Assembly: GCF_033097525.1 (NCBI RefSeq)
Contig: NZ_CP109907.1
Coordinates: forward strand, 3,410,001-3,474,000
DNA from: Sphingobacterium sp. UGAL515B_05
Lineage (GTDB): Bacteria > Bacteroidota > Bacteroidia > Sphingobacteriales > Sphingobacteriaceae
Length of the DNA: 64,000 nt
Direction: 5' to 3'
Shown one piece after another: positions 36,170 through 44,688 of this stretch. Made by a program: the position numbers and the translations under genes. The notes below the pieces were generated by a model. It saw nothing but the letters and a program-made list of their open reading frames with translations. It searched no databases and was not told the origin of the DNA. How positions within the stretch are numbered: position 1 is the first letter of the stretch; each line of letters starts with the position of its first letter.

Positions 36170-36177
36170 TAAGTTTG
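36170..36177 (+). promoter_or_regulatory. Possible -7 promoter box of the phosphoesterase gene
   Basis: taagtttg matches TAnnTTTG and would give a leader of about 33 bases before the ATG at 36217. No well-placed TTTG -33 box was found, so it is tentative. Confidence 0.35.
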
Positions 36178-36216
36178 TTCTAGAAATTACAGTCTAACCT
36201 ACTAAAAGAAGACAGG

Positions 36217-37563
36217 ATGCGGTTACAACACTTATTTTATTTGTCTCTTGGAGTTTTGAGTATCAGCAGTTGCGGACTTACCAAAAACGCCCGACACCAA
36301 GAGATTCCCTTCGATGAAGGGATCAAAAAAATTAACCATGTGGTTGTTATTTATATGGAAAACCATAGTTTTGACAATCTGTATGGCGAATTCAAAGGAG
36401 CCAATGGCATAGCGAATGTCAAGAAGGGGGATTTTTTACAGGTAGACGAGCACGGTAAAGCCTACCAATACCTCCCCGAAATTCCACGTAATAATTCCTT
36501 TCCAACCAATCTACCCAACCAATTTTTTAATATAGACCAATATGTACCTTCGGATAAGGCGACGCCCGATGTTACACACCGTTTTTATCATAATCAATTG
36601 CAGATCAATGGAGGGAAAATGGATAAATTTGCCCTCTATAATGATTCCAAAGGTTTAGCAATGGGCTATTACAATACAGAGAAGCTACCTTTGTATCCGT
36701 TTGCCAAAGCGTATACATTGTGTGATAATTTCTTTCAAAGTGTATTTGGCGGATCCTATTTAAATCATATTTATTTGATTTCCGCAGCTATTCCTGTTTG
36801 GCCTGATGCACCAAGCTCAATGGTTGCTAAACTCGATGCAAATGGCAAGATGATTAAGGATGGTGTAGTTACGCCAGACGGTTATGCAATCAATCACGTG
36901 CTTTCTCGCAACAAACCTTATCCCGCGAAATCGGATACTTCCAAATTATTACCTTCTCAGACTATGCCGACCATTGGCGATCGCCTAACAGCGAAAAATG
37001 TAAGTTGGGCTTGGTATTCAGAAGGCTGGGATGACGCTGTTGCCGAACGTAAAAATAATTTTGCCTACAATCATGAGCCCTTTTTATACTTCGCGAATTA
37101 TGAGGATGGTAAGGAAGGGCGAAAACACATGAAGGATCAAAACGATTTTATTAAGGCCGCAAAAGAAGGGACGCTTCCAAGTGTGTCTTTTGTTAAACCG
37201 GGTGGGGGCAATGATGAGCATCCCGGAAGTTCGGCGGTCTATTCCTCCGAACAACTTGCGGTTAACTTAATCAATGCTGTATTGGAGGGACCGAATGCAA
37301 AAGACGCGTTGGTGATTTTGACCTACGATGAATTTGGTGGCTTTTTTGATCACGTTAACCCACCCGTCGTTGACCGTTGGGGACCTGGTAGCCGTATCCC
37401 GGCAATTGTCATTGGACCATTTGCTAAACGTGGTGTAGTGGATCATACGCCATATGAAACAGTGAGCATCCTTTCATTTATAGAAAAACGCTGGGGAATA
37501 GAGCCTCTTGCTGAAAGGGATAGAAAAGCAAATCCCTTTAGAAATGCGCTCGTTTTCAAATAA
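36217..37563 (+). CDS. Phosphoesterase family lipoprotein (acid phosphatase/phospholipase C-like)
   Basis: 448-residue exported enzyme of the alkaline-phosphatase-like phosphoesterase family (PF04185), which contains AcpA acid phosphatases and phospholipases C. Lipobox SISSC (Cys19). The family metal site begins with [19 protein letters not shown] (Glu48, Asn49). Further motifs are [29 protein letters not shown] (a candidate metal-ligand Ser/His region), [11 protein letters not shown] and [14 protein letters not shown], and VIGPFAKRG near the end. It probably hydrolyses phosphomonoesters or phospholipid head groups at the cell surface. The peroxidase gene follows 34 bp downstream, so they are probably co-transcribed. 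Confidence 0.9.
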   Translation: MRLQHLFYLSLGVLSISSCGLTKNARHQEIPFDEGIKKINHVVVIYMENHSFDNLYGEFKGANGIANVKKGDFLQVDEHGKAYQYLPEIPRNNSFPTNLPNQFFNIDQYVPSDKATPDVTHRFYHNQLQINGGKMDKFALYNDSKGLAMGYYNTEKLPLYPFAKAYTLCDNFFQSVFGGSYLNHIYLISAAIPVWPDAPSSMVAKLDANGKMIKDGVVTPDGYAINHVLSRNKPYPAKSDTSKLLPSQTMPTIGDRLTAKNVSWAWYSEGWDDAVAERKNNFAYNHEPFLYFANYEDGKEGRKHMKDQNDFIKAAKEGTLPSVSFVKPGGGNDEHPGSSAVYSSEQLAVNLINAVLEGPNAKDALVILTYDEFGGFFDHVNPPVVDRWGPGSRIPAIVIGPFAKRGVVDHTPYETVSILSFIEKRWGIEPLAERDRKANPFRNALVFK

Positions 37564-37597
37564 ACGGTTTTTATATCGAAGGATAGGAAATTGAGCG

Positions 37598-39430
37598 ATG
37601 TGTAAAAAGGTTGTCGTGTTTATTGTATTGGTTGCAATAGTATTTACCCTCGGATTTACTACAGGGCAGCCTGTTTATACAAAACAAAAAGTGGGCAATG
37701 CCCGTGAGCATCTGATTCAGAAAGAAGTACTGGGTCAGATGCTTTCTTTTAAGACTTATATTAAGGATACACTGAATGCCGAAGTACGGAAAGGTACAGT
37801 GGATACACTTGGGCTGAGAAGAGCTTTTTTGAAGACAAGGCTTCTTTTTAAAAAGTTTGAATGGGCGTCCGAATATTTTACTGCAGATCTATCCAGAAGA
37901 TTAAATGGTCCTCCGGTGGAGGAAGTTGAAAATGCAGATTTGTTGGATCCCTCTTTGGCCAGGGGAGTGGAGCCTATTGGATTGCAGGTGATTGAAGAGC
38001 TTATCTATCCCACTTACGCTAATAACAATAGGCAAAAGCTAATTCGTGAAATCGAACATTTGATAACCAATACGGATTATTTGATTTCCTATTTTGAAGA
38101 TCATCAATTGGAAGACTGGCGTATTTTGGATGCAACAAAATTGGAGGTGTTTCGGATTATTTCCTTAGGAATTACCGGATTTGATAATGCACTTTCTCGA
38201 AATAGTATGATCGAGTCCTCCATTGCATTAGGCAGTCTACAGCAAATTCTTTTGCAATATGCAGGTAGAAAAGAAACACTACCTTTAATGCTTACAGGGG
38301 CGATCAAATATTTGCAACAACATGCGGAATTTGAATCGTTCGATAGGGCGCAATTCATTACCCAATTTGCCAACAATATCAGCACGGAGATAGCACAGTT
38401 GCAACGTAATCTTCCAGGCCCTAAAATCAGATACAATCGGATGCTTCGGCAAGACGTCAATACGATGTTTGACCTGAATGCATTTAATGTAGATGCCTTT
38501 AGCCCAGGGCCGAAATTCCATTTCAGCAATGAAAAGGCTGTATTGGGCGAGAAATTGTTTTATGATGTTGCTTTGTCGGGGACACATACGAGAAGTTGCG
38601 CTTCATGCCATCATCCTGATCGCGCATTTACTGATGGGTTAAACTTGCAAGTGGACATTCATGGTTCGGGACGTTTGCTCAAACGCAATACGCCTACATT
38701 GCTCAATGCGGCCTTACAGTCCAACTATTTCTATGATATGCGTTCGTTGACGCTGGAAGATCAGATACACGAAGTCATTGGTAATAAGCAGGAAATGGAC
38801 GGCTCGGTAACTGATATCGTTCAATACGTTTCTTCGGATAAAATCTATCGATCATTATTTAATAAAGCGTTCAATACAGCGGATGGACCGATCTCAGCTG
38901 AGCAGGTAAGCAATGCACTTGCTTCTTATATTCGTGGCCTGACCAAAATCAATAGCCGTTTTGATGATTATATGCGTGGGGATAAGAACGCATTATCCAA
39001 ACCGGAAGTGGATGGGTTTAATTTATTTATGGGCAAGGGAAAATGTGCGACCTGTCATTTCCTGCCTTTATTCAACGGTGTTACACCGCCTAAATTTATT
39101 CAGAGCGAAGTCGAAGTCCTGGGCGTACCAAAATCCCTGAAAGATTCTGTGCTGGATTCCGATTTAGGGTACTATGATATCATTGGTGTTGATTCGTATA
39201 AATATGCCTTTAAGATACCTTCTGTCCGGAATGTAAAGAAAACTGCTCCCTATATGCACAATGGGATCTATCAGTCCTTGGATGAGGTCATGGAATTTTA
39301 TAATAATGGGGGTGGGGCAGGATTGGGGATCAAATTACCCAATCAGACATTGTCAGATAGAAATTTGCATCTGACCGAAAAGGAAAAGAAAGACATCATT
39401 GCATTTATGGAAAGTCTCGAAAGCCAATAA
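37598..39430 (+). CDS. Di-haem cytochrome c peroxidase with helical N-terminal domain
   Basis: 610-residue exported protein. The N-terminus has a hydrophobic export signal, then about 290 residues of helical sequence not part of the core enzyme. The CCP/MauG-type core from about residue 300 binds two haems: Cys334-Ala-Ser-Cys-His338 with HPDRAFTDG after it, and Cys483-Ala-Thr-Cys-His487. The region YSYKYAF-like DSYKYAFKIPSVRNVKKTAPYMHNG contains the conserved distal-haem Met/His area. It reduces hydrogen peroxide with electrons from small c-type carriers, or performs MauG-like oxidation. It follows the phosphoesterase gene by 34 bp. The partner electron donor is not in this window. Confidence 0.92.
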   Translation: MCKKVVVFIVLVAIVFTLGFTTGQPVYTKQKVGNAREHLIQKEVLGQMLSFKTYIKDTLNAEVRKGTVDTLGLRRAFLKTRLLFKKFEWASEYFTADLSRRLNGPPVEEVENADLLDPSLARGVEPIGLQVIEELIYPTYANNNRQKLIREIEHLITNTDYLISYFEDHQLEDWRILDATKLEVFRIISLGITGFDNALSRNSMIESSIALGSLQQILLQYAGRKETLPLMLTGAIKYLQQHAEFESFDRAQFITQFANNISTEIAQLQRNLPGPKIRYNRMLRQDVNTMFDLNAFNVDAFSPGPKFHFSNEKAVLGEKLFYDVALSGTHTRSCASCHHPDRAFTDGLNLQVDIHGSGRLLKRNTPTLLNAALQSNYFYDMRSLTLEDQIHEVIGNKQEMDGSVTDIVQYVSSDKIYRSLFNKAFNTADGPISAEQVSNALASYIRGLTKINSRFDDYMRGDKNALSKPEVDGFNLFMGKGKCATCHFLPLFNGVTPPKFIQSEVEVLGVPKSLKDSVLDSDLGYYDIIGVDSYKYAFKIPSVRNVKKTAPYMHNGIYQSLDEVMEFYNNGGGAGLGIKLPNQTLSDRNLHLTEKEKKDIIAFMESLESQ

Positions 39431-39480
39431 AATGGCCGGTGGGTATCTCTTTTAGAATCCTATCGATTGTTTATGCTGGG

Positions 39481-40065
39481 CTAAGGAGTTTTATTGAGCC
39501 TAAATGAGGGGGTATCAAATTGATTGAGCTCTTGCAGTAACGGTAAGGGATTAATTCTTATCGTAGTTTTTCTTTCTTGTAGATTCTCTTCGGACCCTAG
39601 CGCTTTTACCTGTTCCGTTTTTATCCCAGTTAATAAGTTGAATTGGGTTTCAGTCGTTGTGTTTTTGCCATCCCAGGTTCCTTTTTCTAGGTAGATCAAT
39701 TCAAAATTTCCATTTCTGCAACGAAATGTATAGTTGGCATGCCCATCTGTGATATCGGCTAATATATGAAGCTGACCATTTTCGATAGCGAAGTTGGGCA
39801 GCGGAAAATGGGGTTCGATCATCGTCGTTGAGGAGAGGGCCAACTGTAGCTTTCCGTTGGGTTTGGACAGAAATACCTGCGTTTTAATTGGTGTTGCCGT
39901 ATTTGAAGTGTCCATGGCAAGAACAATTTTATCCGGATAACCATCATGATTTATATCGCCTTCTAGTTCTTGAATTTTTGCTGTAAAACTGTCTTTTGTT
40001 GCCTTTTGCTGGCCATATAAGGCTAAACTAGCTAAAAAGAATATGCTCAAGATTAGTTTTTTCAT
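39481..40065 (-). CDS. Exported protein of unknown function
   Basis: 194-residue protein with signal peptide MKKLILSIFFLASLALYGQ. The mature part contains EGDINHDGYPDKIVLAMD, an Asp-rich calcium-loop pattern as in FG-GAP/VCBS or EF-like loops, then beta-rich sequence (TQVFLSKPNGKLQLAL, FAIENGQLHILAD, YTFRCRNGNFELIYLEKGTWDG). The overall look is a single short beta domain similar to uncharacterised Bacteroidota exported proteins. Convergent with the peroxidase gene. No function assigned. Confidence 0.7.
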   Translation of the reverse strand: MKKLILSIFFLASLALYGQQKATKDSFTAKIQELEGDINHDGYPDKIVLAMDTSNTATPIKTQVFLSKPNGKLQLALSSTTMIEPHFPLPNFAIENGQLHILADITDGHANYTFRCRNGNFELIYLEKGTWDGKNTTTETQFNLLTGIKTEQVKALGSEENLQERKTTIRINPLPLLQELNQFDTPSFRLNKTP

Positions 40066-40195
40066 CCGGTATTAACACAGCATTAAATGAAACATAAATC
40101 GATTCAATATACGCATTCAAGATGGAAAAGCGATTATTTTACCCTATCTTGGTTTCTCGGGATTGATTAACAGTCCAGTTAGTTCGCCTTACTGA

Positions 40196-40708
40196 TTATA
40201 GGAGTAGACTATAATACATAGAGTAACCACTTGTTCCGTCGAGCCATTGTACAAGTTCTTTATGGCTATAGTGAAAACCGGCTTTTCGGATAGCGGCTTT
40301 TGAAATCATATTTATTTCACGATGGCTTATCGTCAGTTTTCTTAATTGATTCTCGATGGCCCACACCATTCTTATTTTATACAAAAGACTCGATAGACCT
40401 AATTTTCTATACTGTGGCTGTATGAAAGACTGACCAAAGTAGGCTTCTTCTTTATTCAGCAACAGCATACTGGTTATCCCAATCATTTTTTCATCTTCGA
40501 AAAGACCAAAAACAATACGTGGGTATCTTATGCGTTCTGCCCAATCCCTATCAGATAGTTCTATTTCAGGAGGAGTGCTCTGTCGAAAAAGTGTAGGTTC
40601 GGTTTGAATTGACTCGATACGCATCGCTTTATAAAGTGGGGATTCGCTCTCTGTCAGCTGACGGATATGGAATGAACCTGATTGAAATGCTAAAACGGAC
40701 TCTGACAT
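40196..40708 (-). CDS. GNAT family N-acetyltransferase
   Basis: 170-residue acetyltransferase. FHIRQLTESESPLYKAMRIESIQ, RIVFGLFEDEKMIGITSMLLL hairpin, QSFIQPQYRKLGLSSLLYKIRMVWA acetyl-CoA loop and AIRKAGFHYSHKELV near the end. It is clearly of the same subgroup as the GNAT at 12829-13323 (shared layout and FxxPxYRxxGLSxLLY-type loop). Substrate unknown; single gene. Confidence 0.88.
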   Translation of the reverse strand: MSESVLAFQSGSFHIRQLTESESPLYKAMRIESIQTEPTLFRQSTPPEIELSDRDWAERIRYPRIVFGLFEDEKMIGITSMLLLNKEEAYFGQSFIQPQYRKLGLSSLLYKIRMVWAIENQLRKLTISHREINMISKAAIRKAGFHYSHKELVQWLDGTSGYSMYYSLLL

Positions 40709-40995
40709 AGCGTAATTAATGCTGTCTTAATGATTATTTCTAATACTATAATGCGAAAGTATGTATTATTATTTATACTTCAAATGTGGTATTGCATTCA
40801 TTCCAAATTGCTGATTCCCGATGACTATGACGCGACAACTATGACGATACATGCCTGCAATTGAGTAAGCCACAATTGTATTAAAGCAACACATGATCCT
40901 ATTCGTTTCAATGTGGCCTTATGCGCAAGTAGGGTATCAAAATATAAGTTTAACAAGTTGCATTTCCGTAATGGTGCTGAAATATAAGAATAGAA

Positions 40996-41355
40996 CTACA
41001 GTAGTTCAGCTATTCTATTTTCTAAATCTTCTAGATCAAAAGGCTTGGCGAGATAGCTGTCTGCTCCAGCTTGTTGGGCTAGTGTTTCAATATCGGTATT
41101 TGCGGAGAGGTAGATAACAGGGATGTCTCGATATAAAGGATGTTTTTTGAGCAGACGAGTGGCTTCTACACCACCTATTTTTGGAATCCAATTGTCCATC
41201 AAGATTAAATCTGGACGTACCTCTTCAACCTTTTCGATGATATCGTGAGAGGTTTCTGAAACGGCCATATTATAGCCGTTTGTTTCAAGGATTATTGTGC
41301 ATATTTCAAGGACATGTTTATCATCGTCCAACATCAGTATTGTTTTATTTGGCAT
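40996..41355 (-). CDS. Stand-alone response regulator receiver
   Basis: 119-residue receiver domain with no output domain. Acidic residues Asp10-Asp12 in MLDDDKHV, phospho-acceptor Asp54 in LILMDNWIP, Ser/Thr in VIYLSANTD and Lys in SYLAKPFDLED are all present, so phosphotransfer should work. Single-domain receivers act by protein contact or as phosphate relays. No kinase is adjacent. The preceding 287 bases (40709-40995) contain no gene. Confidence 0.92.
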   Translation of the reverse strand: MPNKTILMLDDDKHVLEICTIILETNGYNMAVSETSHDIIEKVEEVRPDLILMDNWIPKIGGVEATRLLKKHPLYRDIPVIYLSANTDIETLAQQAGADSYLAKPFDLEDLENRIAELL

Positions 41356-41497
41356 GTTTTCGTTTTAAAAAAAGGTGGAGCTAAATTAACTAAAAAGCCT
41401 TAGGGGAAGCATGGGTAAAATACCGATTCTAATAAGTAGAAATCCCCATTTTTAGGCTTAATGGAAGATAGTTTTGTGATGAGACGAATCGTCCGAG

Positions 41498-41527
41498 TTT
41501 GAACTTTCAAAATTAATATTATCTTTA
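41498..41527 (+). promoter_or_regulatory. Probable promoter of the NIPSNAP gene
   Basis: TTTG at 41498-41501 and tatcttta at 41520-41527 are 18 bp apart, close to the Bacteroidota -33/-7 pattern with one mismatch in the -7 box. The gene starts at 41562. Confidence 0.45.
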
Positions 41528-41561
41528 TGGTATAATCAATAACCAATTCATCTTATTGCTC

Positions 41562-42353
41562 ATGAAAAAGAATGCCTTTAACCTATATAGACCTTTCATC
41601 TTAGTTTTATTGCTTGTTGCTGTGGGAAGCTATGTAGCTGCGTTTGAGAAAGTAAATCAGGACTATTTTCAGTTGAAAGTGTATCATTATGAAACTGATG
41701 AACAGGAGAAAGTTATTGACCAGTATCTTGAGTCGGCTTATTTACCGGCATTGCATAAATTGGGATTTAAAGAAATCGGCGTATTTAAACCCTTAGAAAA
41801 TGCAGTTGGCCAAGATAGATTGGTTTACGTGTTCATCAGTGCCGCTGATCTCAGTTTGCTGGTTAATTTGGATCAGCGGCTGGCCAAAGATCAAAAATAC
41901 CTGGAGGCTGGAAAGATTTATATTGGGGCAAGTTATAGTAATCCTCCTTTCAAAAGGTTGGAGACAATATGGATGAAAGCATTTGAAGGAATGCCCAAAT
42001 CAGCGCTTCCTAAATTATCTGCTGAAAAAAATAAACGCATTTATGAACTACGCAGTTATGAGGCCGCAACTGAGCAACTGTCTACGAATAAGATAGACAT
42101 GTTCAACAACGGTGAAATCGATATTTTTAATAAGTTAAATTTTAATGCTGTTTTCTATGGACAAGTAATTGCCGGTAGTACGATGCCCAACCTGATGTAT
42201 TTAACGGCTTTCGAAAATATGGAAGACAGGAATATACATTGGAAAGATTTTGGACCTTTATACAAACCAATGCAGGATTTACCGCAATACCAGAATAACG
42301 TATCTAAAAGTATAAAGGTGCTACTGTTTCCTACGGCATATTCCGATATTTAG
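41562..42353 (+). CDS. NIPSNAP family protein, exported
   Basis: 263 residues from the ATG at 41562 (an in-frame TTG two codons earlier is less likely). The N-terminus is a signal or anchor (FILVLLLVAVGSYVAAF). Two ferredoxin-like NIPSNAP halves follow: YFQLKVYHYETDEQEKVIDQ and KNKRIYELRSYEAATEQLSTN, the latter the classic NIPSNAP start. Related to ABM-fold proteins. Bacteroidota homologues are abundant and uncharacterised; a periplasmic binding or oxygenase-like function is possible. Single gene. Confidence 0.85.
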   Translation: MKKNAFNLYRPFILVLLLVAVGSYVAAFEKVNQDYFQLKVYHYETDEQEKVIDQYLESAYLPALHKLGFKEIGVFKPLENAVGQDRLVYVFISAADLSLLVNLDQRLAKDQKYLEAGKIYIGASYSNPPFKRLETIWMKAFEGMPKSALPKLSAEKNKRIYELRSYEAATEQLSTNKIDMFNNGEIDIFNKLNFNAVFYGQVIAGSTMPNLMYLTAFENMEDRNIHWKDFGPLYKPMQDLPQYQNNVSKSIKVLLFPTAYSDI

Positions 42354-42366
42354 AATTCGATTTAAT

Positions 42367-42768
42367 TTATTTTTTTCTAACAAATAAATTAAATCTTTTG
42401 CACCAGTCAAAGAAGCTGGACAAAGCCTGTGTATCTAATTTTTCAAAATTGTAAATCTTATGCGGATAAGGCAGAGCATTGGTATAGATGCCTGTATTCG
42501 CTAAAACAAGCATAGGGCCATCGCTGTCAATTTGGTCAAAATATTTGCTGATGATTTTATAATGTGTATTAAATAGTGATTCTACAGCTTCATTGTTCGG
42601 AACGAGGGAGATGGTATAGTCGTAATCTGCATGTTGCATCTTTTGGCAATTGCAGATAATATTTTCGCCAAGGGAAACCTCATTTCCACTATCCCAAAGA
42701 AAATTGGCGACTTCAAAAAATAAATCGTTTTTAACTTGCCCGACAGGCTCGGCGATGAAATATCTCAT
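42367..42768 (-). CDS. Hypothetical cytoplasmic protein
   Basis: 133-residue soluble protein, no signal peptide or membrane helix. Sequence starts MRYFIAEPVGQVKNDLFFEV and has three Cys in the middle region (ICNCQKMQHADYDYT) and a C-terminal SSFFDWCKRFNLFVRKK. No family recognised. Its stop is only 13 bp from the convergent NIPSNAP stop. Codon use looks like its neighbours, so it is likely a real gene. Confidence 0.6.
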   Translation of the reverse strand: MRYFIAEPVGQVKNDLFFEVANFLWDSGNEVSLGENIICNCQKMQHADYDYTISLVPNNEAVESLFNTHYKIISKYFDQIDSDGPMLVLANTGIYTNALPYPHKIYNFEKLDTQALSSFFDWCKRFNLFVRKK

Positions 42769-42971
42769 TAGCTTTCTCTTTTATTTGCTTTACCTTTTTG
42801 AATTCCGTTGATTACAGTAGTTTTATTCCAGCGAAAATCTGCAATTCCTCAAAAAGGATTTTATACCTTTTGATATTGATGAATTAAGGAATGGGGTTCA
42901 CTCTATTTTATATTACAAAGAAATATTAATCCAGTGGGGTTTAAAAGAGATAAAAGGTGGTAAGTATTGGA

Positions 42972-43826
42972 CTATTCGAGGTTTTTGTTTCGAAATGTAA
43001 GGGCAGTCATGCCTGTTACTTTTGAAAATAAGCGTGAAAAATAAGGATAATCATCGTAGCCAAGTGCGGCAGAAATCTCCTTGACGGATTTACTTGAATG
43101 GTATAGCAGCCGTTTTGCTTCCAATACGATACGTTGTTGAATATGATATGTGACGGGCTTTCCAGTTGCTTTTTTTATGCATTCATTGAGATAAGCCGTT
43201 GATATTTTTAATTTTTCGGCATATATTTTTGGCTGTTTGTTTGTGATAAAATCTTTATCCAATAACGCATTGAACTGTTTTGTAATATGCTCTGCTCTGG
43301 ACTGTGCGTCAATTTTTTTTGATTGTACTAAATACTGCGAAATAATTAGAGCTGCGATCGTATTGCAGCTGTCTTTCATGAACGTAGGATACAGTTTTTC
43401 GTGTTTTCTTTCGTTGAGCTTTAAACAGATATCTACCGTTTTCGATAAGATAGTGCATGTTTCTTGGTCAATGTTGATTGGAGCAATCGTATCAATATCT
43501 TTCAATGCATTGATGTAATCCGAATTCAGGTTTTCTACACTGATCATTAGGACACTAAACACACTGTAATCCATTGCGATGCCACGATGCACTTGATAGG
43601 GCTGAATGATCATGACAGAAGAGGAACCCAGTTGGTGTTGCTGAAAATCTATTTCGAAGATTCCATTTCCCTCCTCGAGTATAAAAAACAGGTAGAAATC
43701 ATCGCGATGTGCCTGACTTATTTGGGCTAGTTCTAAATTTTTAACAGCATTCTTTTTTATCAGTATTCCTAAATTAAAATCATTCGGAAATGAATTTAGC
43801 GGTATAGTGTTACTTTTTTGCTGCAT
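42972..43826 (-). CDS. AraC family transcriptional regulator
   Basis: 284-residue regulator. Residues 1-150 form a cupin-like sensing domain (FYLFFILEEGNGIFEIDFQQHQLGSSSVMIIQPYQVH). The C-terminal 100 residues form the double HTH with KISTAYLNECIKKATGKPVTYHIQQRIVLEAKRLL and KSVKEISAALGYDDYPYFSRLFSKVTGMTALTFR. Such regulators are usually local activators that respond to a small ligand, often controlling antibiotic or metabolic genes nearby. No obvious target is adjacent. The 203 bp upstream hold no gene. Confidence 0.93.
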   Translation of the reverse strand: MQQKSNTIPLNSFPNDFNLGILIKKNAVKNLELAQISQAHRDDFYLFFILEEGNGIFEIDFQQHQLGSSSVMIIQPYQVHRGIAMDYSVFSVLMISVENLNSDYINALKDIDTIAPINIDQETCTILSKTVDICLKLNERKHEKLYPTFMKDSCNTIAALIISQYLVQSKKIDAQSRAEHITKQFNALLDKDFITNKQPKIYAEKLKISTAYLNECIKKATGKPVTYHIQQRIVLEAKRLLYHSSKSVKEISAALGYDDYPYFSRLFSKVTGMTALTFRNKNLE

Positions 43827-43964
43827 TTTTCTTGATAATTGATATGTAATGGCTGATCCAACAATTGTATGTCTTAAAAAGATAGTGCTTGTTAAGTAAT
43901 TGTTATTGCTAAAAGGCTTCCTGTATTTCAGCGCCGATTAGTGGATTGGAAAGCACCATCAAAT

Positions 43965-44522
43965 TTAAGTATTTGTCAAGATAGCGAGTATGTTTTTTCT
44001 GTATTCGGGATCTTTTTCCCGGAGTTCCAGGATATTGTTTTTTAAATCCACATTGACATACCATTCGGCATAGAGGTTCTTTTCATTGGCACCGTCGAAG
44101 AAAACTTTCGCTTTAATATAATCTTCATCAAAATGCTCTGGTCGTCCGCTGACAATCAATGCGGTGGAACCGACGCTATCTTGCATATTACCTAGCGTAC
44201 CATCTATTTGAAATAAGCTATGTAAGGCCCTGGTAAAATTGTCGCTCAGTTTACCTATCGAATAGAAGTTAACTCCTTCACGGTAAAATCTTTTTTTATC
44301 AACCTCAGTGTCTACAATTCCCAATTTCATATCGGGTCGAAAGGCTATTGCCAGGCCTACTGTCTCTCTACCCCAAAGCCCCTTTGCCTGAATGATATGA
44401 TGTTCGTCGTCGTCTTTCCAATATTTTGTTACTGTCAATTGCAAATCCACAAAATCATCGTCTTCGCTGACGTCGATTTGTTTCAGATTACCCTGTCCCT
44501 TCAAAAAATTCAAAAATCGCAT
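43965..44522 (-). CDS. Hypothetical cytoplasmic protein
   Basis: 185-residue soluble protein with no signal or membrane helix. It is acidic and mixed alpha/beta: FVDLQLTVTKYWKDDDEHHIIQAKGLWG, VGLAIAFRPDMKLGIVDTEVDKKRFYREGV, GSTALIVSGRPEHF and AEWYVNVDLKNNILELREKDPEY. Reminiscent of small cytoplasmic proteins of the immunity or DUF type found near toxin genes, but no family is recognised. A coding-like fragment on the plus strand immediately upstream (44538-44645) may be a relic. Function unknown. Confidence 0.6.
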   Translation of the reverse strand: MRFLNFLKGQGNLKQIDVSEDDDFVDLQLTVTKYWKDDDEHHIIQAKGLWGRETVGLAIAFRPDMKLGIVDTEVDKKRFYREGVNFYSIGKLSDNFTRALHSLFQIDGTLGNMQDSVGSTALIVSGRPEHFDEDYIKAKVFFDGANEKNLYAEWYVNVDLKNNILELREKDPEYRKNILAILTNT

Positions 44523-44537
44523 AAATATCCTATTAAT

Positions 44538-44645
44538 ATGGTATTAAGCCCCAGTAGTCGCTATGGTGCTGGCGGTATCACGGCGAGCATGACTAGGTGG
44601 GAAGCTTTGGCTAAGTATATTAAAGATAATAAATATTTCAGATAA
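44538..44645 (+). pseudogene. Possible 35-codon coding relic
   Basis: A 35-codon frame starting ATG at 44538. It has coding-like composition unlike the surrounding AT-rich spacer and reads MVLSPSSRYGAGGITASM then TRWEALAKYIKDNKYFR. Gly/Ala/Ser-rich followed by a helical stretch, it looks like the last part of a larger protein. It is divergent from the hypothetical gene at 43965. Could be a very small gene, a decayed toxin C-terminus or chance. Confidence 0.25.
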
Positions 44646-44688
44646 AAAAAGCGCTCAGTTAACCTTAAAGGCGTAAAAAATAACTAAC

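Noticed and set aside
44397..44645. 82-codon plus-strand frame
   Set aside because: The first 45 or so codons are antisense to the hypothetical gene at 43965-44522. Only the last 35 codons, outside that gene, look coding-like and are reported separately.
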